The notes below the pieces were generated by a model that saw nothing but the letters and a program-made list of their open reading frames with translations, was not told the origin of the DNA and did no database searches. Source: Rhizorhabdus phycosphaerae (GTDB lineage: Bacteria; Pseudomonadota; Alphaproteobacteria; Sphingomonadales; Sphingomonadaceae). Taken from it: DNA of 64,000 nt. Both the position numbers and the translations under genes were made by a program. Shown piece after piece: positions 8,915 through 20,279 of this stretch (position 1 is its first letter; each line of letters starts with the position of its first letter). The stretch covers positions 4,213,001 to 4,277,000 of the forward strand of contig NZ_CP049107.1 of NCBI RefSeq assembly GCF_011044255.1, in the 5' to 3' direction.

Positions 8915-9331
8915 GATGGGTCCTCCCGGAGATCGCGATGGCGTCTGTCTGCCGGGAAAGGGGAGGCGTGGCTAGGCGTGAATTGGCGTATATCGCAGCG
9001 TCATGCAGGTAACGAGATACTCACGGGATCATCGAGCATGGGCTGGGTTGCGGGTAGGAAGCGTGGGTGGCCCACTGCTCCGGTCACGACGCCAGGGCCG
9101 ATGTCCCCGTCACGAAGGCGGTTCGCTCGACGACCTGCCTGACATGAAGACGGTATGCGAATTGCGCTGCTGTTGGGGCAAGGCATCAGGGAAGGGAGAA
9201 ATCAGCCGCAGGACATTGATTGAACGGGCGCTCGTGGGAGTTTGCAAAGTGCCTTCGCGCTCCGGATGTGGAACAATCAAACAGTATACTGTCCCTATTT
9301 TTCCTGCGCTCGGCAAAAGGATGAATACTGC
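8915..9331. other. 417-bp gene-free interval between the MFS gene and a small hypothetical gene
   Basis: No convincing coding frame is visible. The interval should hold the MFS promoter on the minus strand. Near its right end it carries one copy of the GTATACTGTCCC motif that recurs at 13161 and around 20.9 kb. An open frame from 9003 to 9359 has no ribosome site and unusual Cys/Trp-rich composition, and is judged spurious. Confidence 0.5.
9283..9302 (+). repeat. Dispersed GTATACTGTCCC(C)-ATTTTT motif, copy 1
   Basis: GTATACTGTCCCTATTTTT occurs here. It matches, with small differences, the motif at 13161-13178 and the right arm of the large hairpin at 20852-20939. In this copy no inverted partner is seen nearby. 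It lies about 30 bp upstream of the small hypothetical gene starting at 9332. Confidence 0.6.
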
Positions 9332-9739
9332 ATGGATGCCCGCGCGGTCTTATTGCTGAAGCTCCAGGCCCATCCCGAGCTCAGCTTCAGCGAAACTCCC
9401 GATGTCGTCCGCATCGAAGCACCCGGTCCGCATGGCTTCGCGGTCGAACTTCACAGCCTTGGGGCGCGATCGAAAGTTTTCCTAGGCAATGCCGGCTTTC
9501 ATGAATCGTTCGGCTCCGGTAGCGAAGCGCTGAACTTTATCGCCTGGTGCTATTCGGGCACGGCTCGGCTGCGGGAAATCTGGCGCGGAGGCTCGGCGCA
9601 GGCCGCTGTCCTTGAAGCGCTGGAAGCGGGAGAGTGGCGGCCAGTTGCCGAGACCCGCTTCTTCTTGGTGCCATTCTGGCGATTGCGACGCGAGATCATC
9701 CTGGAAAATCCCAGCCTGCTGCAAGGGGCAGAGCGCTGA
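9332..9739 (+). CDS. Hypothetical protein
   Basis: A 135-residue soluble protein that I do not recognise. It begins MDARAVLLLKLQAHPEL, has a beta-rich middle (VVRIEAPGPHGFAVELHSLGARSKVFLGNAGFHE) and a helical C-terminal half ending in Arg-rich WRLRREII. There is no signal peptide, membrane segment or known motif. The start at 9332 is favoured over the in-frame ATG at 9242, because the upstream stretch translates the dispersed repeat and is Cys-rich. The ribosome site (AAAGGATG) is only moderate. Codon usage resembles the neighbours. Confidence 0.55.
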   Translation: MDARAVLLLKLQAHPELSFSETPDVVRIEAPGPHGFAVELHSLGARSKVFLGNAGFHESFGSGSEALNFIAWCYSGTARLREIWRGGSAQAAVLEALEAGEWRPVAETRFFLVPFWRLRREIILENPSLLQGAER

Positions 9740-9963
9740 CAGCGCATAAGGATAATCCAGGCACAGTGTGTTCATGGCCGGGCACCGTCAATCCGGTCGA
9801 TACAGGCCAGGTCTCTCACCCGGCGGGTGGTTTCCCTTTCGCCGTTCAAGAGCATCAGTCCGGTCCGTTCCGGGCCGTCTGGAGCGCGGGGATAGCCAAT
9901 TGCCCGCTCAATCTGTCCCCTCGTTGATCGAAATCCGGAAGGTCTGAAGGGCGGGCAGCGCAG

Positions 9964-11715
9964 TCAGGCAGCAAGCCGTGCCGTTACGCTCCGCTCCTTG
10001 GGCGTGCCGGTCTCAAATCGCCCGACCAGGTCGGCCAGATGATCCGTTTCGCGCGCCAGGCTGAGGGTCGCGGCATTGGCTTCCTCAACCATGGCGGCGT
10101 TCTGCTGCGTGACTTTCTCCATATCGCTGACCGCCGCGTTGATGTCATTCAACTGGTTGGATTGTGCCTCGGAACTGCTCGCGATGGTCTGAACCAGGCC
10201 GCCGATTTCGGCGATGCGCCCGATGATGCGCTCCAGCACGTCGCCGGTTTCTTTGACCAGGCCGACACCCACGTCGACCTGATCGCCTGCAGCGGTAACG
10301 CGGGCTTTCACCTGTTGGGCAGCGTCCGCAGAGCGCTGGGCCAGTGCCCGCACTTCGCTGGCAACCACGGCAAAGCCTTTGCCCGCTTCGCCAGCACGTG
10401 CGGCTTCGACACTCGCGTTCAGGGCAAGCAGGTTGGTCTGAAACGAAATGCCATCGATCAGGCCGATGATTTCGGAGATCTCCCGAGAGTGGCGTGCGAT
10501 GCCGTCCATCGCCTCGATGGCGTGGCGCACGACATCGCCCGATCGTTCGGCGTCACCGCGTACGATCGACACGGTTTCATTAGCATGCGCAGCTGCGGTC
10601 GCGGTTTCGGAAACGGTCTGGGTCACTTCCGCAACATGTATCGCGGTCTTCTCAATGCGAGCGGTCTGCATTTCCGTTCGATGCGCCAGGTCGGTGGACG
10701 CCTGGCGGATTTCCGCGACGCCCACATTGATTGACCCTGCTCCGCTGGCGACCTGCAGGATCGTCTGCTGCAGGGCCTGTTGCGCACTGTTGAAATCGTC
10801 TTTCAGCTTGGCAAACGGGCCCGTCAGATGCGCGGTGACAGGCGTCGCGAGATCACCTCCGGCCAGCCGGGCAAGCCCTTCACCGATCGTGGAGACAAGC
10901 ATCTGTGCCTGCTGCTCTGCCTGCTGTGCCTTGGACGCGTCCGCAATCTTCAACTGGTTGCGAAAATCCTCTGTCGCATGTGCCAGCATGCCCAGTTCGT
11001 CTTCGCGTTCGGCATAGGGGATGTCGATGGCAAGATCGCCTTTCGCCATGCTCTGAACTGCGCCAGCCAGCTCCGATATGGGAGCGATCAGCTTGCGACG
11101 GCTGGCGATCGTGATCGCCCCCAAGAGGATCATGATGATCACCAAGCTCACAATATTGGCATAGATGGCGAGCCGCGCCTGCGCAGCGCTTTTGGCCTTC
11201 ACGTCAGCCACATGGGCTTCGATCCTATCGGAAATGCCGGCCATCCCTGTTTCGAGCTTCTCGAAGGTGACCATGAATGCGGGAAACTGCGCGCGTGCCG
11301 CCACACCATCGGTTTTCGCCAGTTGGGCGGCCTCTTTGGCCTTGGCTACATAGTTTTTCAGATCCGCCTCGATGGCAACGGCGGCCTGAGCCACTTTGGG
11401 ATCGCCGGTATACTGTCGGTCGATTTCGGCATTGCGCAGGAACAGCGCCGCATGATCGTTCAGATCAGAGATGTTCTTGTCGATATCGATCGAAGGATCG
11501 ACGTCGGCCTGCAGGACGCTCAGCAGATCGCTTCTGATGGCATCATGCATCATGTCCGCATCGGCATGGGTGCGCAAAATGCCGGTCGCGTTCGAAACAG
11601 CTTCCAGCGCCGCACTGCCTCTCGTACTGGCCCAGATGCTGAACAGGCCCGTTATGGAAGCAACAAGAAATATTGCTCCCATCGCCATATGAACGCTTCT
11701 GCCGATCGATTTCAT
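9964..11715 (-). CDS. Methyl-accepting chemotaxis protein
   Basis: A 583-residue transmembrane chemoreceptor. TM1 is near residues 7-29 ([20 protein letters not shown]). A four-helix-type periplasmic sensor of about 155 residues follows, then TM2 ([22 protein letters not shown]) and HAMP segments ([18 protein letters not shown] and a second [14 protein letters not shown] part). The cytoplasmic coiled coil ends in the conserved hairpin tip ([27 protein letters not shown] in three parts: [27 protein letters not shown]). It should signal through CheW/CheA, but no che gene is in the window. The ATG at 11715 follows GAGAGAGA. It is divergent from the OprB porin across an AT-rich 158-bp gap, so the two may be co-regulated and linked to one carbon source. 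Confidence 0.93.
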   Translation of the reverse strand: MKSIGRSVHMAMGAIFLVASITGLFSIWASTRGSAALEAVSNATGILRTHADADMMHDAIRSDLLSVLQADVDPSIDIDKNISDLNDHAALFLRNAEIDRQYTGDPKVAQAAVAIEADLKNYVAKAKEAAQLAKTDGVAARAQFPAFMVTFEKLETGMAGISDRIEAHVADVKAKSAAQARLAIYANIVSLVIIMILLGAITIASRRKLIAPISELAGAVQSMAKGDLAIDIPYAEREDELGMLAHATEDFRNQLKIADASKAQQAEQQAQMLVSTIGEGLARLAGGDLATPVTAHLTGPFAKLKDDFNSAQQALQQTILQVASGAGSINVGVAEIRQASTDLAHRTEMQTARIEKTAIHVAEVTQTVSETATAAAHANETVSIVRGDAERSGDVVRHAIEAMDGIARHSREISEIIGLIDGISFQTNLLALNASVEAARAGEAGKGFAVVASEVRALAQRSADAAQQVKARVTAAGDQVDVGVGLVKETGDVLERIIGRIAEIGGLVQTIASSSEAQSNQLNDINAAVSDMEKVTQQNAAMVEEANAATLSLARETDHLADLVGRFETGTPKERSVTARLAA

Positions 11716-11873
11716 AGTCTCTCTCTCATGCGGGGGGAGTATGCCGCTCAACATGACGGATTTTATGGTACCTCCTATTGCATATTTGCCTTTAGCATTG
11801 GTGAATCTCAGATTTTACGAATGTTAAATATTATAAGCGATAATCGCCTATCGAATTTATCGGGCAAAATGCC
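11716..11873. promoter_or_regulatory. AT-rich divergent promoter region between chemoreceptor and porin
   Basis: This 158-bp gap is strikingly AT-rich for the genome. On the minus strand a consensus TATAAT lies at 11830-11835 with a poor -35, suited to the chemoreceptor. On the plus strand GATAAT at 11839-11844 is a possible -10 for the porin. The exact start sites are inferred. Confidence 0.4.
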
Positions 11874-13040
11874 ATGGCGATATTCAAAAAACTTGCAGTT
11901 GCAACTCTCTTGTCGTGCATTCCCTACGGTAATCTTCACGCGCACGATGCGGAGAGAGCTATCGACATTTCCGCAGATTACACCGCGGACGTGGTGGAGG
12001 TTCTAGGCCGTCGCACGAACCATAATACTTATTGGTTAGACAATTTGAATATAACTGCAGACGCCGATCTCGATCGTCTGGTCGGCTGGCAAGGCGGCGC
12101 GCTTCACGTTCATGTTCTGAACAATTTCGGCGGGATGCCGAATAACGCTGCGGGCACGTTGCAAGGCGTCGACAATATCGAGGTCCCTTCGCAACGGCTG
12201 CGCCTGTTCGAAGCATGGCTGGAACAGGGGATCGGCGAAAATACCACTGTCCGGGCCGGCCTCTATGATCTCAACAGCGAGTTTTACGCCAATGATGCGG
12301 CGGGCACGCTGACCGCACCGGCCTTTGGCGTGGGATCGGAGATATCGGCGACAGGTCCCAACGGTCCCTCCATCTTCCCGTCGACAGCTCTGGCGGTGCG
12401 GGTCGAGCATCGGTTCGACGGCAATGGCGTCATACGGTTTGCCGCAATGAATGCGCACGCCAATACCGTGGGTGACCCGGGCGGGGTGGATTTCAAGTTC
12501 CACGATGGCCTGTTGTTGATCGGCGAAGCCGGGATCGAGCGTGACCTCGAACTGACGGTCGGCGTCTGGGCTTACACCCGGCGCCAGGACGACATTTACG
12601 CGGTGGATGGCGATGGCGCGCCGCTGCGGCGCAAGGCGCATGGTGCCTATGTGATCTTCGAACATCCGCTCGGTGGACAGGAAGGGCCCGGCGCGGCCAA
12701 GGCGTTTTTCCGTGCCGGTGTTTCGGATGGCCGTACGACGCCGTTTCGTGGCGGCTGGCAGGCGGGCATAACGATAGCCCAGCCGATCGCGTCGCGACCT
12801 GACGGAGTATTTTCGATCGGTGCGAACCAAGGATATCTGTCAAAGGGTTATCGCGCATCCCTGCGCGATGGAGGGACCCGATCCACTGCTGCGGAAACGG
12901 CGCTCGAAGTCACCTATGCGGACATGCTGTTCGGCAAGCTGGGCGTTCAACCGATCCTGCAGCTTGTTCTGGATCCGGGCGGTGAAAAGAGTCGCGGCCC
13001 GGTGGGTGTCTTCGGCATGCGCTTCAGCATCGGCTTCTGA
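11874..13040 (+). CDS. OprB-family carbohydrate porin
   Basis: A 388-residue outer-membrane beta-barrel protein. It has a signal peptide of about 23 residues (MAIFKKLAVATLLSCIPYGNLHA) and ends in GMRFSIGF, a terminal aromatic beta-strand typical of barrels. OprB-type segments are visible: LGWQGGALHVHVLNNFGG-like text near residue 70, RLFEAWLEQ, VRAGLYDLNSEFY and FPSTALAVRVE. Members are wide or sugar-selective channels. Its substrate is not deducible. It is paired divergently with the chemoreceptor. The start is fixed by the signal peptide; the ribosome site is weak. Confidence 0.85.
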   Translation: MAIFKKLAVATLLSCIPYGNLHAHDAERAIDISADYTADVVEVLGRRTNHNTYWLDNLNITADADLDRLVGWQGGALHVHVLNNFGGMPNNAAGTLQGVDNIEVPSQRLRLFEAWLEQGIGENTTVRAGLYDLNSEFYANDAAGTLTAPAFGVGSEISATGPNGPSIFPSTALAVRVEHRFDGNGVIRFAAMNAHANTVGDPGGVDFKFHDGLLLIGEAGIERDLELTVGVWAYTRRQDDIYAVDGDGAPLRRKAHGAYVIFEHPLGGQEGPGAAKAFFRAGVSDGRTTPFRGGWQAGITIAQPIASRPDGVFSIGANQGYLSKGYRASLRDGGTRSTAAETALEVTYADMLFGKLGVQPILQLVLDPGGEKSRGPVGVFGMRFSIGF

Positions 13041-13160
13041 AGCAGGCCCTTAGGTTCTCGGGTCGGATGCGGCCAGAAACCGTCATCTGGCAGTTTTCCA
13101 GCTCCTTTTCACAGGAAGCGCGACGGCGCCTTGTGCAATCATGTAGGGGCAGAAAATAAC

Positions 13161-13178
13161 ATACTGTCCCCAATTTTT
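13161..13178 (+). repeat. Dispersed ATACTGTCCCC-ATTTTT motif, copy 2
   Basis: ATACTGTCCCCAATTTTT, 7 bp past the stop of the CMD-family gene. A partial inverted partner GGGGCAG lies just upstream at 13146-13152, so a short stem is possible. It matches the arms of the hairpin at 20852-20939. Confidence 0.6.
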
Positions 13179-13184
13179 CGGAAG

Positions 13185-13766
13185 TTACTCGGCGGCTTCG
13201 GCCAGAGTCCGTGCCGCAGGGCGGAAGGGGCAGGTCTCCTCCTTCTCGGCCATGTCGAAGACGAACAGCATTTTCGCCAGACCGCCAAGATAGCTCATCA
13301 CAGTGCCCAGCTCGAGGATCTGCGCATCATCGAAGTGCGCGTGCAACTTGGCGTAGAGCTCGGGCTCGAGGTGCCCCTGAATGTTGGTCATCAGGAATTC
13401 GTCTGCCAGTTCGAGCACCGCGATCTCGATATCGCTGAAGATCGATCGATCGCCTTCGATCGCATTCAATTGCTCTTCACTGTAGCCGACTTCCTTGGCG
13501 CCGATGGTGTTGCCAAGGTTGCAACTGCGGCAGCCGTGACCAAGGCTCATGCGCAGCCGTGCAAGATGCTTGAGTTTGACGTCGACGCGACCGCCGTAGA
13601 AGATCTTCTCGTAGAAATCGACCATGGTGAAGTCGAGCAGTTCCGGTGCGTGGGCGCCTTTCTCGATGAAGCCAGCCTGGCCCGTCAGCTTATAGACGAA
13701 ATCCCAGTCCTGCTGGAGCTTGGGAGAAAGTTCGTCCCGGCGGAAACTCTTGATCGTATCAGCCAT
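13185..13766 (-). CDS. Carboxymuconolactone decarboxylase (CMD/AhpD-like) family protein
   Basis: A 193-residue all-helical protein. It has a CxxC pair in LGHGCRSCNLG, the position of the redox motif of AhpD-like CMD proteins, preceded by VDVKLKHLARLRMS. The segment GDRSIFSDIEIAVLELADEFL is the second typical helix. Members act as peroxidase partners or as decarboxylases in aromatic catabolism; without neighbouring catabolic genes a redox/antioxidant role is as likely as any. No signal peptide. It stands alone between the porin and the arylamine acetyltransferase gene. Confidence 0.85.
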   Translation of the reverse strand: MADTIKSFRRDELSPKLQQDWDFVYKLTGQAGFIEKGAHAPELLDFTMVDFYEKIFYGGRVDVKLKHLARLRMSLGHGCRSCNLGNTIGAKEVGYSEEQLNAIEGDRSIFSDIEIAVLELADEFLMTNIQGHLEPELYAKLHAHFDDAQILELGTVMSYLGGLAKMLFVFDMAEKEETCPFRPAARTLAEAAE

Positions 13767-13926
13767 GCATCTTCTCCTGTCTACGCTGCCGGTTAGAGCA
13801 TGCAGTGTTTTTCTGCACGATTTCAGCAGTCTATATGCAGGGAGGCTATCATGAGGGCGGTGTCCCCCGGCCTATCCAATAGGCTAGGGCGCCAGACGTC
13901 TCCAAATCTCTGGCTGAGCGTACCGC

Positions 13927-14754
13927 CTAATATAGTCCCAGCCCCATTACCTCGACCTCGTCGAGGATCAGGCCGAAGACGAAGTTCAGGCGCAGGCGGT
14001 AGGCCTTGGCGCTTTCAATTTCGCTTTCGACCTGTTCCTTCGCGGTGTGGCGGACGTAGCGGCGGTCGACGAGCGAGGCGAAGCCGCTGGGGAGGACCAG
14101 GCTGACGATCGTCTGGCTGGTGAAGCGCGTGCCGGGGCGGGTTGAGGTCCAGTGGTTCGACATTTCCAGATCGGCCGGAAAAACGCGGTCGGTAGTGAAG
14201 CTGTACTGCCGTTCCCAGCCGCCGCTGCGGTCCGCACCGGGGGCGAGGCGTTCGAGGGTCCAGCCATGGTCGGCGTCCAGGCGCATGCGGAACAGGGCAC
14301 CGTCGGGCCCCGGGGTCTCGGCGCCGTCGCTGAGCGGCATCGGGGGCGAATAGCCGCCGCCGAAGCCGGCATCGGCGAGCCAGGTCTGCCCGCCGACCTC
14401 TACCAGATTGGCGGTGTGGGTGCGCGGAGGCAGGCCTTCGGTGCGCAGCCAGACGCGCGCCAGGATCGGCCGCGCGTCGAAGCCGATCGCGTGCAGCGCG
14501 CGCAGGAACAGCTGGTTCTGCTCGAAGCAATAGCCCCCGCGCCGATGGTGGACGAGCTTGGCAAAGACATGATCGGGGTCGAGGCTGATCCCGCGTCCCA
14601 GCGCGATGTCGAGATTTTCGAACGGGATGGTCAGCCGGTGCTGGCGCTGGAGAAAGTCCATGCCGCCCCAGTCCGCATCGGGCGCCTGCTTGAGGCCGAT
14701 CCGCGCGAGATAGGCGTCGAGGTCGAAATCGGCGGGGTTGGTCGCGTCGCTCAT
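13927..14754 (-). CDS. nat: Arylamine N-acetyltransferase
   Basis: A 275-residue cytosolic enzyme that transfers the acetyl group of acetyl-CoA to aromatic amines or hydrazines. The catalytic triad is complete: Cys76 in RRGGYCFEQN, His113 in THTANLV and Asp128 in WLADAGFGG. Length matches bacterial NATs (about 270-280). Its ATG overlaps the TGA of the DUF3617 gene by four bases (14751-14754), so the two are translationally coupled. The natural substrate is unknown; in other bacteria NATs act in antibiotic or lipid metabolism or in detoxification. Confidence 0.95.
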   Translation of the reverse strand: MSDATNPADFDLDAYLARIGLKQAPDADWGGMDFLQRQHRLTIPFENLDIALGRGISLDPDHVFAKLVHHRRGGYCFEQNQLFLRALHAIGFDARPILARVWLRTEGLPPRTHTANLVEVGGQTWLADAGFGGGYSPPMPLSDGAETPGPDGALFRMRLDADHGWTLERLAPGADRSGGWERQYSFTTDRVFPADLEMSNHWTSTRPGTRFTSQTIVSLVLPSGFASLVDRRYVRHTAKEQVESEIESAKAYRLRLNFVFGLILDEVEVMGLGLY

Positions 14755-15233
14755 TTCTTGCAGCTTCCCGTGCGGTGACCGCTACCTTCGGTCACGATCT
14801 TCACGGGCTTGCCGTCCTTCATGCCGGTCGAAACGGTCGAGATCTTGTAACTGTCCGCCGTGTAGCTGCCTTTCGACGCAACGAGCAAGCCGTCGGGGAA
14901 GCGCTTGTTGGTGCAGAAAGTGTCATAGGAGAGCTGTCCGCCCGCCATCGAGAAGCGCCGCTTGGTGCACTGCGCGGCATCGTCCTGGGTCAGCAGCGCT
15001 TCGGGGCGGCGCGCCAGCTCGGCGGCGTCGTGGCAACTCTTGCGCTTGCGATTGCCCGCGAACATTTTGACCACCCATTGGGGCACGCCCGGCACATCAG
15101 CGCTCAGCATCGTTGTCTGATGGTCCCAGCCGCCCGGTGCGAAGCCCTCCGCCAGGGCCGGCGGCGCATGACCAAGAGTCAGAGCGGCGGCAACGAGCGA
15201 AGCGGGTCCGATCGAAAGGCGGGCTGTCGTCAT
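14751..15233 (-). CDS. DUF3617 family periplasmic protein
   Basis: A 160-residue protein. The signal peptide (MTTARLSIGPASLVAAALTLGHAPPALAE) is followed by a small beta domain that opens GGWDHQTTMLSADVPGVPQWV and contains four spaced Cys (SCHDAAE, QCTKRRF, FCTNKRF, GSCKK), the DUF3617 pattern. Function unknown; a periplasmic disulfide-bonded protein is likely. The start at 15233 is preceded by GAGGAACCC; in-frame ATGs at 15248 and 15380 lack a better site. The stop overlaps the start of the arylamine acetyltransferase gene. Confidence 0.78.
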   Translation of the reverse strand: MTTARLSIGPASLVAAALTLGHAPPALAEGFAPGGWDHQTTMLSADVPGVPQWVVKMFAGNRKRKSCHDAAELARRPEALLTQDDAAQCTKRRFSMAGGQLSYDTFCTNKRFPDGLLVASKGSYTADSYKISTVSTGMKDGKPVKIVTEGSGHRTGSCKK

Positions 15234-15325
15234 ATCAGGGTTCCTCATGGGCTGCGCATGCGGAGTGCGACTTGGGGCAGCCATTGCTGATCTACGGTTC
15301 GGTTGGGGGATAAGGTTGCGGTCGG

Positions 15326-16174
15326 TCAGCGGAAGCGGTTCAACTTGCGGGCATAATGCTGGAGACGTAGCGGAACCCAATCCTGGATGAAATGGTCCAT
15401 CGCAACCCGCCGGTCTGGCCGGTCGCCGCTGCCCGGCCGGGGGCGAAAGACCGTCGTGCGCTCGGGTTGCGCGTCGCCGGCCGGGAAGGCGGTATAATAA
15501 TAGGTGGCGATCGACCGGCGCGACCGGTCGGCCGGACAGCGCAGCGGGTCTGGGTGGCCATGGAAGCTATCGGCATCGGTGTTGAAGACCACCGCGCGGC
15601 CGAGCAGGGGGGCGACGCGCACCTCGCAGCGGCGCATGTCGCGGTCCCACAGTTCGAGGTCGCCGCCCCATTCGGCTTGCCAGCCCTCGTTCAGATAGAT
15701 CAGCAGATTGAGCCTGCGGCGGAGCTTCAGGCGTGGATGGCGGTTGAAGTCGGCATGGATCGACAGATGACCACCCGGCAGCGTCTCGTGCAGCCCCCCG
15801 CCCAGATACCAGGGATCGGGGATAAGCCCCTCGATCCCGGTCAGCGCTTCGAGGAAGCCCAGAAAGGCCGCGCCGTTAAGGTCGGCGAGCAGGGTGCGCA
15901 GCCCGGCATGGTCGATGTCCTCGGGGCCGAACTGATATTTGAAGCGCTCCTGGTCGCGGTCGAAGAAGCGCTTTCCGGTCCGATCCGGGAAATGACCCGC
16001 AAGCCCCGCCAGCAGGGCCGGATCGATCAGATCGTCGATGACGATGTTGGGGAAGGGGGTGGCCTCCGCATAGCGCTGCGCCAGCGCCGTCCCCGCCGCA
16101 CGGCACGCCGCCGCGTCGAACCCGGCCGCGCCGCCCCGGTCGCGATAGAGAAGCAGGCCGTCCAGCTGGCTCAT
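15326..16174 (-). CDS. 2-oxoglutarate/Fe(II)-dependent oxygenase
   Basis: A 282-residue protein with the double-stranded beta-helix iron site. The HxD motif lies in [14 protein letters not shown], the distal His in SFHGHPDP, and the oxoglutarate-binding Arg in [11 protein letters not shown]. It resembles prolyl-4-hydroxylase-like proteins in the family that hydroxylate amino-acid side chains. The substrate is unknown. It is upstream of DUF3617-nat on the same strand (93 bp gap) and divergent from uvrB (56 bp gap). Confidence 0.85.
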   Translation of the reverse strand: MSQLDGLLLYRDRGGAAGFDAAACRAAGTALAQRYAEATPFPNIVIDDLIDPALLAGLAGHFPDRTGKRFFDRDQERFKYQFGPEDIDHAGLRTLLADLNGAAFLGFLEALTGIEGLIPDPWYLGGGLHETLPGGHLSIHADFNRHPRLKLRRRLNLLIYLNEGWQAEWGGDLELWDRDMRRCEVRVAPLLGRAVVFNTDADSFHGHPDPLRCPADRSRRSIATYYYTAFPAGDAQPERTTVFRPRPGSGDRPDRRVAMDHFIQDWVPLRLQHYARKLNRFR

Positions 16175-16230
16175 GGGGAGGGAAGATAAAAGGTGAACAT
16201 TCGCGACCTCTATCCTACATTAGGAAAGCC

Positions 16231-18417
<2,187 letters not shown>

Positions 18418-18445
18418 TTGTCATGGCGACAATTGTTCTCTATAT

Positions 18446-18472
18446 GTTCCGTGACATTTTCTGTCACGGAAC
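18446..18472 (+). terminator. Perfect 11-bp hairpin after uvrB
   Basis: GTTCCGTGACA and TGTCACGGAAC form an 11-bp perfect stem with a TTTTC loop. It lies between uvrB and the DUF1810 gene. No U-run follows, so it is either a weak or Rho-assisted terminator or an operator-like palindrome for the downstream gene. Confidence 0.5.
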
Positions 18473-18487
18473 GGGAATAAGAGCGTC

Positions 18488-18952
18488 ATGCATGCAATCG
18501 CCGAGAGGATGCGGGGGCCGATGGAGAGTGCGTTCGATCTCGATCGCTTCGTGAAGGCGCAGGAGGGAGCGTTCGACCAGGCGTTGGGCGAAATCCGTCG
18601 GGGCCTCAAGCGCGGGCACTGGATGTGGTTCGTCTTCCCGCAGCTGCGCGGCCTCGGGCGAAGTCCGACCGCCCGGCATTATGGTCTGGGGTCCGGCGCC
18701 GAGGCCGCGGCCTATCTTGTCCATCCGCTGCTGGGCGCACGGCTGCGCGCCTGCGTCGAAGCGCTTCAGGATCTGGAGCAGGGGAGCGCCGTCGAGATCT
18801 TCGGTGAGGTCGATGCGATGAAGCTGCGGTCCTCGCTGACGCTGTTCGCCGAGGTGGCGGGGGAGCGGCTGTTCGTCGCGGCGCTCGAACGCTGGTTCGA
18901 CGGGCAGGCCGACCCGCTGACGCTCGACCTGTTGCGGGAGGGCGGGCGATGA
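18488..18952 (+). CDS. DUF1810 family protein
   Basis: A 154-residue soluble protein with the DUF1810 pattern: DLDRFVKAQEGAFDQALGEI, then RGHWMWFVFPQLRGLGRSPTARHYGL. These are helical proteins related to YgiH/macro-adjacent calpastatin-like proteins, of unknown function. The start could be ATG 18488 or ATG 18521; GGGGG before 18521 is the better ribosome site and would shorten the product by 11 residues. Its end overlaps the start of tag by 4 bp (18949-18952), indicating coupling. Confidence 0.85.
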   Translation: MHAIAERMRGPMESAFDLDRFVKAQEGAFDQALGEIRRGLKRGHWMWFVFPQLRGLGRSPTARHYGLGSGAEAAAYLVHPLLGARLRACVEALQDLEQGSAVEIFGEVDAMKLRSSLTLFAEVAGERLFVAALERWFDGQADPLTLDLLREGGR

Positions 18953-19506
18953 GCGATCCTGTCCGCTGCCGCTGGTCCGAGCGCGACCCGCTCGAGACCG
19001 TCTATCATGACAGCGAATGGGGCGTGCCCGAGCGCGATCCGCGCGCGCTGTGGGAAGCGCTCATGCTTGAAGGCTTTCAGGCGGGGCTGTCATGGACGAT
19101 CATCCTGCGCAAGCGCGATGCCTTTCGCGCGGCCTTCGCCGGTTTCGATCCCGAGCGCGTGGCGGCGTTCGGGCCATCGGATGTCGAGCGGCTGATGCAG
19201 GATCCGGGCATCGTGCGGGCGCGTGCCAAGATCGAGGCGACGATTATGGGAGCGCGCATCTTCCTCGCCATGCACGACCGGGGCGAGGATTTTGCCGACT
19301 ATGTCTGGTCCTTCACCGACCGCAAGGTCCTCCAGGGAGACGGCCTGAGCGTTCCGTCGAGCACGCCGCTGTCCGAACGCATCTCGAAGGACCTGAAGAC
19401 GCGCGGCTTCAAATTCGTCGGGCCGACGATCGTCTATGCGTGGATGCAGGCGATCGGCATGGTCAACGATCACGCGCTCTATTGCTTCCGCCGCGATCAG
19501 GTCTGA
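18949..19506 (+). CDS. tag: DNA-3-methyladenine glycosylase I
   Basis: A 185-residue base-excision repair enzyme that removes 3-methyladenine. It opens with CRWSERDPLETVYHDSEWG, the conserved zinc Cys and YHDxEWG motif, then MLEGFQAGLSWTIILRKR with the substrate Glu. The FKFVGPTIVYAWMQAIGMVNDH segment holds the last zinc-ligand His; CFR ends the domain. Length matches E. coli Tag (187). It follows the DUF1810 gene by an ATGA overlap and sits close to uvrB, so this is a small DNA-repair block. Confidence 0.96.
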   Translation: MSDPVRCRWSERDPLETVYHDSEWGVPERDPRALWEALMLEGFQAGLSWTIILRKRDAFRAAFAGFDPERVAAFGPSDVERLMQDPGIVRARAKIEATIMGARIFLAMHDRGEDFADYVWSFTDRKVLQGDGLSVPSSTPLSERISKDLKTRGFKFVGPTIVYAWMQAIGMVNDHALYCFRRDQV

Positions 19507-19587
19507 CGTCAGGCGCTGACGCCAGGCGTTGAAGATGCGCGGCGCGCGGGGCTTGCGTGGCGGGGCCGGCCATGCTGTCTCGCGACC

Positions 19588-20202
19588 ATGCAGATCGCGG
19601 TCCTGACCTTCGACGGGTTCAACGAACTCGACTCCTTCGTCGCCTCGTCCGTCCTCAACCGGATGCGCGCCAAGGGATGGAGCGCACAGATCTGCGCGCC
19701 GACGCCCCAGGTCACGTCGATGAACGGCGTCCGCATCGACCGGCAGCAGCCGCTGGACTTTGCGATGGAGGCCGACGCCGTCCTGATCGGCAGCGGCATC
19801 CGCACCCGCGAGATCGCCGAGGACCGGGCGCTGCTCGATCGCCTGCGCCTCGACCCCGCGCGCCAGTTGATCGGCGCCCAATGCTCGGGGACGCTGCTGC
19901 TGGCGAAGCTCGGCCTGATCGGCTCACTCCCCGCCTGCACCGACCTGACGACCAAACCCTGGGTGGTGGAAGCCGGCGTCGACGTCATCGACGCCCCCTT
20001 CATCGCCCATGGCAATGTCGCGACGGCCGGCGGCTGCCTCGCCTCCATCTACCTCGCCGCCTGGACGATCGCACGGGGTGCCAGTGTTGAGGATGCGGCG
20101 GCGGCGATCCACTATGTCGCGCCGGTGGGGGAGAAGCAGGCCTGGATCGAGCGCGTCGTGGGTGTGATTGGGCCTTACGCGGTTGCGCAGGCCATCAAAT
20201 AG
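19588..20202 (+). CDS. DJ-1/PfpI superfamily protein
   Basis: A 204-residue protein of the class I glutamine-amidotransferase-like fold. The nucleophile elbow is AQCSGTLLLAKLG, with Cys in the DJ-1 position. The N-terminus (QIAVLTFDGFNELDSFV) and the His in APFIAHGNVATAGG fit. There is no AraC DNA-binding domain, so this is a stand-alone DJ-1-like protein (chaperone, glyoxalase or isonitrile-hydratase-like functions occur in the family). It is the last housekeeping-like gene before a lower-GC patch. Confidence 0.85.
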   Translation: MQIAVLTFDGFNELDSFVASSVLNRMRAKGWSAQICAPTPQVTSMNGVRIDRQQPLDFAMEADAVLIGSGIRTREIAEDRALLDRLRLDPARQLIGAQCSGTLLLAKLGLIGSLPACTDLTTKPWVVEAGVDVIDAPFIAHGNVATAGGCLASIYLAAWTIARGASVEDAAAAIHYVAPVGEKQAWIERVVGVIGPYAVAQAIK

Positions 20203-20279
20203 ACAGGGGCGAACTGCAGAGCTGCCGGCTCGAATAGGATGTCATTGCAGCGCTTCATGTGACCTGACATGAATCGGGT

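Noticed and set aside
9003-9359. 118-residue open frame upstream of the hypothetical gene at 9332
   Set aside because: No ribosome site, odd Cys/Trp composition, and it overlaps the real gene start and the dispersed repeat.
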